Numbered from the stretch's first letter, positions 51,975 through 60,377 are shown. The stretch: 64,000 nt of DNA from Streptosporangiaceae bacterium (GCA_019245115.1 JAFARZ010000358.1:36394-100393); one strand, 5' to 3'. The notes: generated by a model not told the origin, from the letters alone. Made by a program: numbers and translations.

Positions 51975-53417
51975 TCAGCCCCCGTCGTCGTGGCGGGTAT
52001 GGAACCGCGCGAGGACTGTCTCGCAGGTGAACTCTTCGATTTGCTTGTCCAGGTCTCGGGCTTGCGCCGAGTTGCGGTAGATCGGCGCGGCGAGTTCGCC
52101 GCGCACCGCGATGAGCCTGGTGGTCACCTGCGCGATCCGCAACGGGACAGGAAGCGACAGGGCCGGATCCAATGCCGCTGCTGCGGCGTCCAGCGCACCG
52201 GACCGCAGCCGGACCACGGCCAGGTCGATGCTGGCCAGCGGCCTGCCGGCGAACCAGTGGTCTTCGCCCTCCCCAGGCCCTTCGTCATACAAGCTGATGG
52301 CCCGCTCCAGTTCCTCGGCTGCCTGGTCCCCGGCGCCGTTGATGTCGGCAAGTGCCGCGCCGACCAGCCAGTGGTGGCTGGCCCGGGACAGCGCGAACCG
52401 GCCGCCCATCCGTACCAGTTCGTCGCCATAGTCCCGCTCGCGTGCCTCACCAGCGTCCTGGACCGCCTGCCGCGCCGCCTCCCCATCGCCCAGCCGCGCC
52501 GCTGCGGCTGCCAGCCGGAGGTACATGCATGCGCCCGGCCACCCAGCGCTCACGTAGCGGAGCCCGTCAAGAGCGAGATCACGAGCCTCGCCGTACCGGC
52601 CCCGCCAGCACATCAGCGAAGACATCAAGGCACGCAGCTGGGCGCGCAGCGGCCCGTGGCCGATCACATCGGCATAGGACCATACGCCCATTAGCTCCTC
52701 GGCCGGGTCGGGATATCCCAGGCCGACGGCGGTGCTTCCCATCAGGCCGCCGAGGCAGCCCATTAGGACATACAGTTCGGCCAGCTCGCGCGGCCCCGGC
52801 CGCCGCGCCAGCAGCCGGGCGGCCCGGTCCCGCACCCGGTGTAGGTCTGCGAATACGGCGGACGGCTGGCCGGTGTCACTCAGCCTGGCCAGCCGCGACA
52901 CGTCGGACCGCAACTGCTCCAGCGTGGTAGCGCCGATACAGAGCTGTTCGGCCTGCTCGGCCAGATCCGTGCCCTCATGAGCCGCCGTGACCACCTCCCG
53001 GCCCACCGCCACATGATCCACCTCAGATCCGTCCATCGCATCCGGGGCGACAATGCCTTGGACCGGCGGGTGCCGTCCGGTTAGATCGAGCGTGGCGGGG
53101 GCCACCAGCACCGGCTCTGTGCCGTTCGAGGGGGACGAGCCCTGTGGTCCCGGACCCGGTGTCTTCGGCAGCGGCGCGGTGCCGAACTGGCCAGGCCGGA
53201 TCCCGAAGGCTGTACAATAATATATTCGATAACGTTCCGTAAGCTGGTGGCGGCTAGACTCCCACCGGCGTATGTAAGTCTCCAGGTGCTCAGTCACCGG
53301 CACCGTCGCGTCGCCGGCCGCCTGTGCGGCCTGGATAAGGCGGCTGGCCATCTCCCGCCGTGGCCAGCCCCGGGCCTCCCGCTGCTGACGCAGCCACCAC
53401 CCGATTCCCGTTAACAT
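51975..53417 (-). CDS. XRE-family regulator with TPR-like C-terminal domain
   Basis: A 480-residue paralogue of the regulator at 3528-4967. It has the same N-terminal DNA-binding region (GIGWWLRQQREARGWPRREM, then YIRRWESSRHQLTERYRIYY), Pro-rich linker and TPR-like C-terminal half (REDYG..., then LERAISLYDEG). ATG 53417 follows AAAGGA. It is convergent with the deformylase gene (199-base gap with no feature seen) and divergent from a second XRE gene. A role as a local regulator is inferred. Confidence 0.8.
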   Translation of the reverse strand: MLTGIGWWLRQQREARGWPRREMASRLIQAAQAAGDATVPVTEHLETYIRRWESSRHQLTERYRIYYCTAFGIRPGQFGTAPLPKTPGPGPQGSSPSNGTEPVLVAPATLDLTGRHPPVQGIVAPDAMDGSEVDHVAVGREVVTAAHEGTDLAEQAEQLCIGATTLEQLRSDVSRLARLSDTGQPSAVFADLHRVRDRAARLLARRPGPRELAELYVLMGCLGGLMGSTAVGLGYPDPAEELMGVWSYADVIGHGPLRAQLRALMSSLMCWRGRYGEARDLALDGLRYVSAGWPGACMYLRLAAAAARLGDGEAARQAVQDAGEARERDYGDELVRMGGRFALSRASHHWLVGAALADINGAGDQAAEELERAISLYDEGPGEGEDHWFAGRPLASIDLAVVRLRSGALDAAAAALDPALSLPVPLRIAQVTTRLIAVRGELAAPIYRNSAQARDLDKQIEEFTCETVLARFHTRHDDGG

Positions 53418-53749
53418 GCGCGGTCCTTTCTGTGCTTTCGTAACGGTGCGTCAATCAGCGACGCGGGACTGCTCGTCATGTCAGCTGTGGCGCCGGTATT
53501 TGGACTGAACGGCTGTGGTTGCACGTCCCATGGACCCGGCTCCGCCGTCGTGGGCAGACCGAGGCGAGCGTGCTCTCCCAGAATGATGCTCACGCACGTG
53601 CGTCGCAAGTGCTATGCACGAATTAAGCACGAACAACGCACGATCGCACTGAGTCCGGAGGCCGATGTCCCATGAGTCCTGCAAAACGCCCGCATACGGC
53701 AGACTGGACCCGAGCACGTTCGCGGCGCGCACGGAAAGGAGGGCGGCCC

Positions 53750-54607
53750 GTGTCATCAGGACCGACCGTTCACCGGCGTCAGCTCGGTGCCGAACTCCGT
53801 CGCCTCCGCGAAGCCGCCGGGCTGCGCACCGAGGACGCCGCGAAGGCTCTTAGCTGCTCCCACACGCGGATCAGCCGCATCGAGTCAGGCAAAGGCGGAG
53901 CCGTAGCGAAACCGGGCGACGTCCGCGCCCTTTGCGATCTGTACGGCATCACCGATGAACGCACGGTCGAGACCCTCCTGGACATGCTCACCGTCGCGTC
54001 ACGGCAGCGGGGATGGTGGGAGGCCTTCGAGGGAATCCTGCCCTCAGGACTGTCGATCTACGTCGGGCTGGAAAGCGGCGCACGCGCCGAGCTGGGCTGG
54101 GAACCGCTGCTCATCCACGGCCTGCTCCAGACAGCAGACTATGCCAGGGCGGTCTTCAAGCTCTGGGGGACCAACAGGCCACATGACATCGATGACCTCG
54201 TCGAGGTGCGTACAGAACGGCAGAAACTCCTCACCCGCGAAGGCTCACCGCTGGAGCTATGGGCAGTCTTCGACGAAGCAGCCATCGTCCGCCCACTCGG
54301 CGGCACGCAGATCATGCGTGACCAGCTACGCCACCTCGCCAGCGTCACCGACCTCTCTAACGTGACCATCCAGGTCATCCCGTTCCGCAGCGGCGGCCAC
54401 CCAGGCCTCGGCGGAGCCTTCAGCATCCTGGAATTCGAGGAAGACGAGCCCGTGGCCTATATCGACTGCCCCGCCGGGAACCTCTATCTGGAGAAAAAGC
54501 ACGATATCCGCACGTTCATGAGCACATTCGACCTCCTGCGGGCCATGGCCCTGCCCCCTGACGAATCACGAGCGCTGATCAACCGCGCAGCAGAGGAGAT
54601 GAAATGA
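53750..54607 (+). CDS. XRE regulator with DUF5753 domain
   Basis: A 285-residue protein with N-terminal helix-turn-helix (LGAELRRLREAAGLRTEDAA, SCSHTRISRIESGK) and a DUF5753 C-terminal domain (EPLLIHGLLQTADYARAVF, LWAVFDEAAIVRPLGG, VTIQVIPFRSGGHPGLGGAF). This is the usual partner of DUF397 proteins in actinomycetes, where such pairs regulate development, antibiotic genes or act as toxin-antitoxin-like modules. GTG 53750 has AAGGAGG 8 bases upstream; the frame is open from ATG 53672. It overlaps the DUF397 gene by 4 bases. Confidence 0.88.
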   Translation: MSSGPTVHRRQLGAELRRLREAAGLRTEDAAKALSCSHTRISRIESGKGGAVAKPGDVRALCDLYGITDERTVETLLDMLTVASRQRGWWEAFEGILPSGLSIYVGLESGARAELGWEPLLIHGLLQTADYARAVFKLWGTNRPHDIDDLVEVRTERQKLLTREGSPLELWAVFDEAAIVRPLGGTQIMRDQLRHLASVTDLSNVTIQVIPFRSGGHPGLGGAFSILEFEEDEPVAYIDCPAGNLYLEKKHDIRTFMSTFDLLRAMALPPDESRALINRAAEEMK

Positions 54608-54831
54608 CAACCGGCCCCGGGAACACCGCTCCCGGCTACCTCCGCGATGCCGCCTGGTTCAAGAGCTCGGCCAGCAGCGGGAGCGGGGGATGCCTTGAGG
54701 TAGCTTTCCTGCCCGACGGCAAGGTCGCCATCCGCGACAGCGAAGATCTCGGCAACCCGCCCTTCGTGGTCACCAGGCACGTCTGGGCATGCTGGCTAGA
54801 CGGAGCCAAGAAAGGCGAATTCGACAGGTAG
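54604..54831 (+). CDS. DUF397 family protein
   Basis: A 75-residue protein with the DUF397 layout: AAWFKSSASSGSGGCLEVAF, VAIRDSED, and a C-terminal Phe-Val-x-Thr followed by WACWLDGAKKGEF. It is the standard partner of the DUF5753 regulator (ATGA overlap at 54604), thought to inhibit or modify it. Small, cytoplasmic. Confidence 0.88.
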   Translation: MTTGPGNTAPGYLRDAAWFKSSASSGSGGCLEVAFLPDGKVAIRDSEDLGNPPFVVTRHVWACWLDGAKKGEFDR

Positions 54832-54838
54832 CGCGCTG

Positions 54839-54905
54839 TTTCAGCGTTCCACCTGCGGCGTAGCTCTCGTCCGACCTGCAACCCAGGAACCGTTACCGTT
54901 CCTGT
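54839..54905 (-). repeat. Copy of the 3' end of the UvrD-like helicase gene
   Basis: The sequence resembles 5414-5480, i.e. the last ~20 codons of the helicase gene (minus strand encodes RNGNGSWVAGRTRATPQVER and a stop; the helicase has RNGNGSPAVARTRATPQVER). About 75-80 percent identity is visible by eye. Only the gene end is present, so this is the trace of a related helicase gene once present here, most of which was deleted. Confidence 0.65.
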
Positions 54906-54928
54906 CCGGCGGACCGACCTGCGCGGTC

Positions 54929-55318
54929 TTTCAGCTCGTTGGTGCCGAGCTGATAGGAGTCCAGATACGGCATACCAACCTTTCTCGTGCTTACCTTCGG
55001 GAAACACGCCTGGACCGATCCGATCTCAAGGACACGGACCTGCGCGGAGCTGACCTGGAGGATGCGCGCTTGACCAAGGCGAACCTCGGCCGCGACTACC
55101 TGCAAGGCGCGGATCTGCGCCGAGCAGATCTCAGCCGGGCGGATCTTCGTGACACCGACCTGACTGGCGCGATTCTTGACGACACGGTGCTGACCGGGGC
55201 TCAAGCAGATAGCGACACCTCGTGGCCCACTGATGTCGACGCCGAAAGACGTCATGAACTCGGAATCATCGAGATCGGCCACGACGGCCCGGACGAGATG
55301 CCGGCAGTCAAGGCATAG
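54929..55318 (+). pseudogene. Pentapeptide-repeat protein, 5' end missing
   Basis: The frame contains A(D/N)LxX repeats over ~70 residues: GAELIGVQIRHTNLSRAYLR, TRLDRSDLKDTDLRGADLED, ADLRRADLSRADLRDTDLTG, then an acidic tail. Such repeats fold as a right-handed quadrilateral beta-helix. There is no ATG or GTG upstream in the frame before the repeats; TTG 55070 would give only half the repeats. It directly follows the helicase-end remnant, so the 5' part was probably lost by the same deletion. Start position given is the first repeat, not a start codon. Confidence 0.6.
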
Positions 55319-55627
55319 CTCGCTTGCCCGTACGCTCCTACGTGCACGTCGTATGTGGCTCAGCTAGCAGATGCAAGCACACGCGGTCTTATATCCGCTG
55401 CTCAAACCTGCTGAGCCTCCAAAGCTCACGACGTAAAACGCTTCAGCGAAGGTTGTTCCGTCATTCGCTCATGAATGTAGTTAAATGAGGCCTCCGCCTG
55501 GCGGTGCTGGTAATTCGGTCGCGTCCACACGTCCACGGCCCGCCCATCTCGGAACTCTCGACGCTGTTCATCGCACATGTCCGGTGGTCCATGCTGGGTC
55601 TGAAAGATGGTGCCGCCCACGCTAGCG
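55319..55627. other. 309-base stretch without a recognisable gene
   Basis: Only short overlapping frames without ribosome sites are seen (for example 55426-55665 on the minus strand). No repeat, tRNA or clear hairpin was noticed. Confidence 0.45.
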
Positions 55628-55774
55628 TTACCCTGCATGGGCCATGCCTGGTGCCTCGTCTTCAATTAGCGGTGCGGCCTGCACTACGACGCGGTTGTCG
55701 TCGCCGATGACTACCGCGCCTGATATGTCACCGCTTACCTGGATTGTTACCGGATCCTCACTTTCCGATGCTAT
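55628..55774 (-). CDS. Small protein with GDxSGAVVxGDxN tag
   Basis: A short protein of about 48 residues whose core reads IQVSGDISGAVVIGDDNRVV. The same type of motif occurs at the N-terminus of the STAND protein upstream (AGRDITGAVVVGDHS) and at the C-terminus of the cyclase-like protein at 59201 (VGRNLSGAVVLGNGNSV). AAGGAG lies shortly after the STAND stop and before an ATA codon at 55774; the frame has an ATG only far upstream at 55867, inside the STAND gene. The start is therefore unusual or uncertain. Confidence 0.5.
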   Translation of the reverse strand: MASESEDPVTIQVSGDISGAVVIGDDNRVVVQAAPLIEDEAPGMAHAG

Positions 55775-55787
55775 CGTGGTGCTCTCC

Positions 55788-58142
55788 TTACAAGCCGGGT
55801 ACGCGGGCAAATGTGAACGTCCCGCAGGAATAACACTCAAGCTGGTCCCCACTGCTGTTGGTCTCACCAGGGGGCAGGGTGGCCACTTCTACCATCTGCT
55901 GGCCGCCAGGATCCAGGGTGAACGTGACCGTCACGTAGCCAATCTGTCCGCACCCGCTCGGGTCGCTCTCATCGTAAAGAATCTCTTTGCCGGTATAGAT
56001 GCTCCCGCTTCTGGTCAGTGTCACAGTGGCTTGGCAGGAATCCTGAAATGTATACGTGTCGTTGTCGACCGCCGTGATGGTGAAGGTGTTGTCATTGCTG
56101 GCGTTCTGCCAAGTGCCAGCAAGGCCAGTGGGTTGCGGATCAGTGGATGGGGACGGGAAAGAGTCGCTATAAGAGGAATTGACTGCGGGAGGCGAGGTGG
56201 AAGAGAAAACGGACGTGGAAGTGGAAAACGTATGCGCCATTGCGAGGCGGGCACCAGCCATCCCTGCGAGCACGGCGGCGGCAATGAAAACCTTAGTCAG
56301 CACTGGCCCGATTCCGCTCAGCGGCGCTGGGGTCATCGATGGCACGGGCACGGCTGGCACCGGCAGAAGTGGCTGCGGCAGAGGGGTGGGCCAGCCTGGA
56401 GAATGGACGAGCTGCGTCATATGGCTCGCCACAGCGGTCGCATGAGCGCTGCCGGCGTGTGACACAGCCACGTGCGACATGCCGGCTTGCGGCATGGGCG
56501 CGTGCGACACCGGAACAGCGTGTGTCCCTCCGGAACTCGGAATACCGGTCGTACCGGAGCCACCTGGCGCCGGGGTCACAGGCGGGGGCGCAGAGGCTGA
56601 GCCAGCGGAGGCCGTGTTCACGGGAGATACCGGGTTGACAGGAGGTAGCGCAACCTGCGGCGGCATCGGGATGCCGGTTGGTGACGGGACGTGATGAAGC
56701 CCGCCCAGTTCCTGGATCATTCCGAGCGCCACCCCGATCAGAGTGGCACCAATTACCGTCCGTCCGGTTAGCTTGGCTCGCACCCCCTCCTCATGGGTGA
56801 AGTAGGCTTCGGCGCGCTTATCGCCGCAGGCCCTAGCCGCCGACCAGCCCCGGCCGAGGAGCAATCCCCATGGGCCAAACCGCAGTGCGCGGGCCATGCT
56901 GGGCGATGCCGCCCGCGCTGCTCGCACCGCCAGTTCGGGATATCCGGCTTCCTCCGCGAGCAGTGCCGCCTGCGCGATAGCGGCGGCGTGGCGCGCGACC
57001 TGGTCAGGAGTGGTCGTCCGGTTGGCTGCCCACGTTGCGAAATGACGGCATAGCTGGTCGGCCGGGAACGGCTCCGGGTACTTGCCCCGGATCACTGGCA
57101 GGACTTCCGGCGGGCAGCGGTATAGGTTCTCATCGGTCATGAGCAGCCCCAACCCGGCGAGCGAGTCGCACGCCCGTGCGGGGTTGGTGGCTCCGGTGAG
57201 CGCCCCGATATGGGCGGCGGCGATCTCGGCTCCGTCGAGCGACGCTAGGAGCCGCAGGATGGCCTGCCCTACCTCGTCTACCGTCTCCAGCAGTAGTTGG
57301 GTGATCTCAGCGACCGTGCTGGGCCTGGGGAGAACCGCTTCCCCTGATGGGCCAGACCGAGCCAGACCTGCGGCCTGTACGAGTAGTAGAGGACTGCCTT
57401 GAGCTTGCTCCCACAGGTGGATGGCCGCAGCCCGGCCGGTTTCCGTCAGCGGCCGCTGCACCTCCTGCGCGAGAAGGTACAGCCCTTCGCTGAGGTCAAG
57501 GCCGGCCACTTCGAGCACCGTTCCCTGTCCGCGCAACGTTGGCTCGCGGCTGGCGAAAGCGAAGGTCGCGTTCGGGGCCATGTCCATGAACTCACGGAGC
57601 TGCTCGCCGCTGAAGTTTGCGTTGTCTATGTAAGCCGTGATCCGGATGCCTGTCATGAGGTGCCGGAGCTCAGCGCCGGTCGGCGCATAGCCGGCGGTCT
57701 CGTAGCAGGCCTCGAACAGCTGCTGAGCCACGTCACGGATCTCGGCGTTCATGGCCGACAGAAAGACCACCCCGTCCTGGCCGGACGGCAGCGCCGCCGC
57801 CGCATGCCGAAGGATCGTGCTCTTGCCGACCCCGGACTGGCCATGCAACTGCACCGGACGGCCGGCCCGCACTGCAGCACTCAGCTTCCCGAGGATATCG
57901 GCGCGGCCGACGATCGGTTCGTGCCGCTGCCGGGGGCGGCTATCGATCTTCTTGCGGCGCACGGGCCTTGGTACCTGTCCTGGCGGCAGGACCGTGACAA
58001 GCGACCCTTCTCCCGCGGTAATCGCCAGGCTGTGATCGCCGACCACCACGGCTCCCGTGATGTCTCTACCGGCAGAGACCACCGTTCCACCACTTTCACC
58101 GGGAACTGGCTCTAGTGCCCCGCCCGAGTGCTGATCGTCCAT
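55788..58142 (-). CDS. STAND-type ATPase with GDxSGAVV tag and extracellular domain
   Basis: A 784-residue protein. The tag AGRDITGAVVVGDHS (~24-38) precedes an ATPase with P-loop HGQSGVGKSTILRHAAAALP (~100-119), Walker B-like ITAYIDNANFSGEQL and TFAFASREP sensor, then a helical region to ~470. A Pro/Ala/Gly-rich linker (~480-600), one membrane helix (~620-640, VFIAAAVLAGMAGARLAMA) and a beta-rich outer domain (TITAVDNDTYTFQDSCQATV) follow. The domain order suggests a switch that senses a signal outside the cell and drives an ATPase inside, or the reverse. ATG 58142 is preferred to 58172, which lacks a ribosome site. Confidence 0.75.
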   Translation of the reverse strand: MDDQHSGGALEPVPGESGGTVVSAGRDITGAVVVGDHSLAITAGEGSLVTVLPPGQVPRPVRRKKIDSRPRQRHEPIVGRADILGKLSAAVRAGRPVQLHGQSGVGKSTILRHAAAALPSGQDGVVFLSAMNAEIRDVAQQLFEACYETAGYAPTGAELRHLMTGIRITAYIDNANFSGEQLREFMDMAPNATFAFASREPTLRGQGTVLEVAGLDLSEGLYLLAQEVQRPLTETGRAAAIHLWEQAQGSPLLLVQAAGLARSGPSGEAVLPRPSTVAEITQLLLETVDEVGQAILRLLASLDGAEIAAAHIGALTGATNPARACDSLAGLGLLMTDENLYRCPPEVLPVIRGKYPEPFPADQLCRHFATWAANRTTTPDQVARHAAAIAQAALLAEEAGYPELAVRAARAASPSMARALRFGPWGLLLGRGWSAARACGDKRAEAYFTHEEGVRAKLTGRTVIGATLIGVALGMIQELGGLHHVPSPTGIPMPPQVALPPVNPVSPVNTASAGSASAPPPVTPAPGGSGTTGIPSSGGTHAVPVSHAPMPQAGMSHVAVSHAGSAHATAVASHMTQLVHSPGWPTPLPQPLLPVPAVPVPSMTPAPLSGIGPVLTKVFIAAAVLAGMAGARLAMAHTFSTSTSVFSSTSPPAVNSSYSDSFPSPSTDPQPTGLAGTWQNASNDNTFTITAVDNDTYTFQDSCQATVTLTRSGSIYTGKEILYDESDPSGCGQIGYVTVTFTLDPGGQQMVEVATLPPGETNSSGDQLECYSCGTFTFARVPGL

Positions 58143-58324
58143 CGTCACTGCCCCCTTTAGACGCGAGGGCATCAGTCGTAACCGCCCTCTGCAAGCATCA
58201 GAACGCGCTGGGAAAGCGCGACTGCGAACGTGCAGACGCTAGCAACCAGAGGGCGGCGGCAATTTTGTCATATGACTATTTCCGGGCGGGTGAGCCTTTC
58301 AGATTCATTACGGCGTTGCAAGAA

Positions 58325-59056
58325 TCACTCGCCGAAGACAGTACGCCGCAGCCGGTCGAGGTCCCCGACCCAGATGGCGCGGTAGCCCGTAGTGATGACC
58401 CCCGCTGAGCGGAGCTCTCGCAGCACCCGGTGACCCGTTTGATCCGCGACGCCGCACAAGGTCGAGAGCTCCGACTGAGTGACCGGCAGCCGGAGAACAG
58501 CGTCCTCGCCATGACGCTGACCATAAGTCATCGCCAACTGGTAAAGCGCTCGCGTCATCCTGGTCGCCGCATCGCACCCGGCGAAGTCGACCCGATAGGA
58601 GTTGGCGGCACGCAGCTTGCCCGTAATCGACGCGGTGACCGCCGTCGCGATGCGCGGTTCCTGTCGCAGGCAGTTGCGGAACCTGCTGACAGGAATCCAA
58701 AGGGCGCTAACTGGTCCGCATGCGGTAACCGTTGCCGACCTCGGCCGCCGGTCCATGGCGGCGAACTCGCCAACCAGGTCACCGCTCATCCGGACCGCAA
58801 GCAGCACATCTCGGCCCTCGAAAGCCGCGCCGATGGCCTTCACTACCCCCCCGAGCAGCACCAGCACAAAGTCCCCGCGCTCCCCCTCCCGCATGAGAAC
58901 TTGCCCGGCTCGGTAACGACGATCCTCCCCGGCCGCGGACAACTGCTCGCGGGCCGCAGGGTCGAGCATGCCGAGCAGAGTCTCCTCCGGCCAGTTACGT
59001 GCGCCCCAGCGGCGTTGCCTGCCGCCCTCCGTCCCGGCCGGACTCGTATCCCGCAT
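58325..59056 (-). CDS. Crp/Fnr-family transcriptional regulator
   Basis: About 243 residues. The cyclic-nucleotide-binding domain (~35-150) keeps the phosphate-binding cassette: GDLVGEFAAMDRRPRSATVT, with G-D/E-x-x-G-E and Arg-Ser. A dimer helix and a CRP-type helix-turn-helix (LPVTQSELSTLCGVADQTGH, then RVLRELRSAGVI) follow. It should bind cAMP, cGMP or a related nucleotide and control transcription. ATG 59056 has GGAGG 6 bases upstream. It is divergent from the cyclase-like gene at 59201 and upstream of the STAND gene on the same strand, so all three may form a signalling unit. Confidence 0.85.
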   Translation of the reverse strand: MRDTSPAGTEGGRQRRWGARNWPEETLLGMLDPAAREQLSAAGEDRRYRAGQVLMREGERGDFVLVLLGGVVKAIGAAFEGRDVLLAVRMSGDLVGEFAAMDRRPRSATVTACGPVSALWIPVSRFRNCLRQEPRIATAVTASITGKLRAANSYRVDFAGCDAATRMTRALYQLAMTYGQRHGEDAVLRLPVTQSELSTLCGVADQTGHRVLRELRSAGVITTGYRAIWVGDLDRLRRTVFGE

Positions 59057-59102
59057 GAGCTGCCTCCGGCATTTCCGTTCGTGCACCAGACTTCGATCGC
59101 GG

Positions 59103-59122
59103 ATCTCACAATATGACGAGAT
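59103..59122. promoter_or_regulatory. Palindrome between Crp and cyclase-like genes
   Basis: ATCTC at 59103 and GAGAT at 59118 form an inverted repeat with a 10-base centre (ATCTC-N10-GAGAT) in the 144-base divergent interval. The spacing is similar to that of CRP-type operators, though the half-site differs from the E. coli consensus. A candidate site for autoregulation and control of the cyclase-like gene. Confidence 0.4.
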
Positions 59123-59200
59123 TCGGTGTCTCTGAGTGAGGCAGAGTGGGAGTGGCGCACGAGGAGCGCGGTACCTAATAGAGGGAGGATAACGAGCACC

Positions 59201-59966
59201 ATGGTCTCAACTCTTGAATACCGGGCGGTACTGGCCATCGATATCGTCCGCTCAGCAGGACGCGGGGACAGCGCGCTGCTGTGCATCCGAGAGGTGCTCT
59301 TCACCGCGCTTCGCAAGGCGATGGAGCGTAGCGAGATCGACTGGGCGGCGTGCCTACACCATGACACGGGCGACGGCATCCGCCTGATCATGCCCTCGGA
59401 GGTGCGGAAGGATCAGTTGATCCACCCGCTGGGCTATGAACTTGCCGCACGGCTGCGTGCCCACAACCTCAAGGCGGCTCCGCCGATCCAGGTGCAAGCT
59501 CGACTGGCCTTGCATGCTGGGGACATTCACCTAGGCCCGGAGGGCACCCGGGGTTGGGCATCCCCTTGAGGTGGTCGCCAGACTGCTGGACGCGCCGTCG
59601 GCCCGGGAGGTGCTTGTCCGCGGCGGCACGGCGGTGCCCCTGACCGTCATCGTCTCGCAACATTTTTACGACGGAACCGTGCCGCATGGCTATCCGGGAA
59701 TCGAACGCGAGAGCTTCCGTCGCATCGCCGTGACTGTCAAGGAATTTGCGGCAGACGCCTGGCTCTGGCTGCCGCCGACACCGGAGCTGCGGCTAGCATC
59801 GGCGGACCTCGGCCAGCCATCCCGCGAGGAGAGATCGGTGGCATCCGCCATGGCACCACGACCCGGCCAGCCCATGATCAGCGTCGGCCGTAACCTGTCC
59901 GGCGCGGTGGTACTCGGCAACGGCAACAGCGTTCAGGTACGGCAGGCAGCACGGCAACATCAGTGA
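59201..59966 (+). pseudogene. Class III nucleotide cyclase-like protein with GDxSGAVV tag, frameshifted
   Basis: ATG 59201 (GGAGG about 12 bases upstream) begins YRAVLAIDIVRSAGRGD, with an Asp in the position of the first cyclase metal ligand, and later HHDTGDGIRLIMPSEV supplies the second GD pair. The frame stops at 59569, but a second frame (in phase from about 59553) continues as expected: HPLEVVARLLDAPSAREVLV, SQHFYDGTVPHG and VKEFAADAWLWLPP, ending at 59966. So one base has probably been lost near 59553. The last 25 residues carry VGRNLSGAVVLGNGNSV. Actinomycete members of this group are often called cyclase-like; activity is unproven. Confidence 0.65.
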
Positions 59967-60126
59967 ACCACCGGTTGAGCGCGCTCGCTGGAAGGGGAGT
60001 GGTGGCTCTTCACCACTTCGATGGTCGCGGGTGACACAGCCGGGCTGCGGCCAGCCGGTGTGCACGTTCCAAAGCGAATCTGGCGACTATCAGCCATAGA
60101 ACTTGACGGAGATCGGGCATTGTGAG

Positions 60127-60308
60127 GCGGCGAGTCCGGGGGGCACTTTGGGGGCAGAATGGTGCTTGCGGCCGCCAATCCGGGCTTGCTGCCGCTGGCG
60201 TCAGCTCACGTTTTACCAGCTCAGCGCCTATGGAAGTCTGTGTGGTACCGTTCGGCTGGAACTGATAAGGAAGAGGTCCCTGGTTCAAGTCCAGGTAGCC
60301 CCACCAGC
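60127..60308 (+). repeat. Right end of element C: ~180-bp repeat including att3
   Basis: Homologous to 37604-37791 at the right end of element A: it contains a CCGGGGGGCACTTTGGGGG box at 60136, the GCTTGCGGCCGCCAATC block, ACGTTTTACCAGCTCA, a TACCGTTCGGCTGGA block and the 47-bp att core. Between 59967 and 60126 no gene is seen. Confidence 0.8.
60262..60308 (+). other. att3: 47-bp tRNA-Ile(GAT) 3' half
   Basis: Identical to att1 and att2. It marks the right edge of the island: everything to the right (DUF1622 gene, DLW-39, Fpg, tRNA-Ala) looks like normal chromosome. It lacks the 5' half of a tRNA, so it is a remnant and not a tRNA gene. Confidence 0.85.
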
Positions 60309-60377
60309 GCTTTTGAGGTTCTCCACTTCGGCTGGCCCGATGGAAGGACCGCACGTCTTCAGATAGCGGCATGATGC

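Larger units (their letters stand above)
42492..60308. mobile_element. Element C: cargo-rich island segment between att2 and att3
   Basis: Bounded by att2 and att3, with GGGGGGCACTTTGGGG boxes just inside both ends (42575 and 60136). No integrase, replication or transfer gene was recognised, so it is either a defective element or one mobilised by the integrase of A or B. Cargo: acetyltransferase, STAND-TPR protein, MBL/aminotransferase/epimerase operon, HTH-deformylase fusion, XRE regulators and the cyclase/Crp/STAND cluster. Confidence 0.65.
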
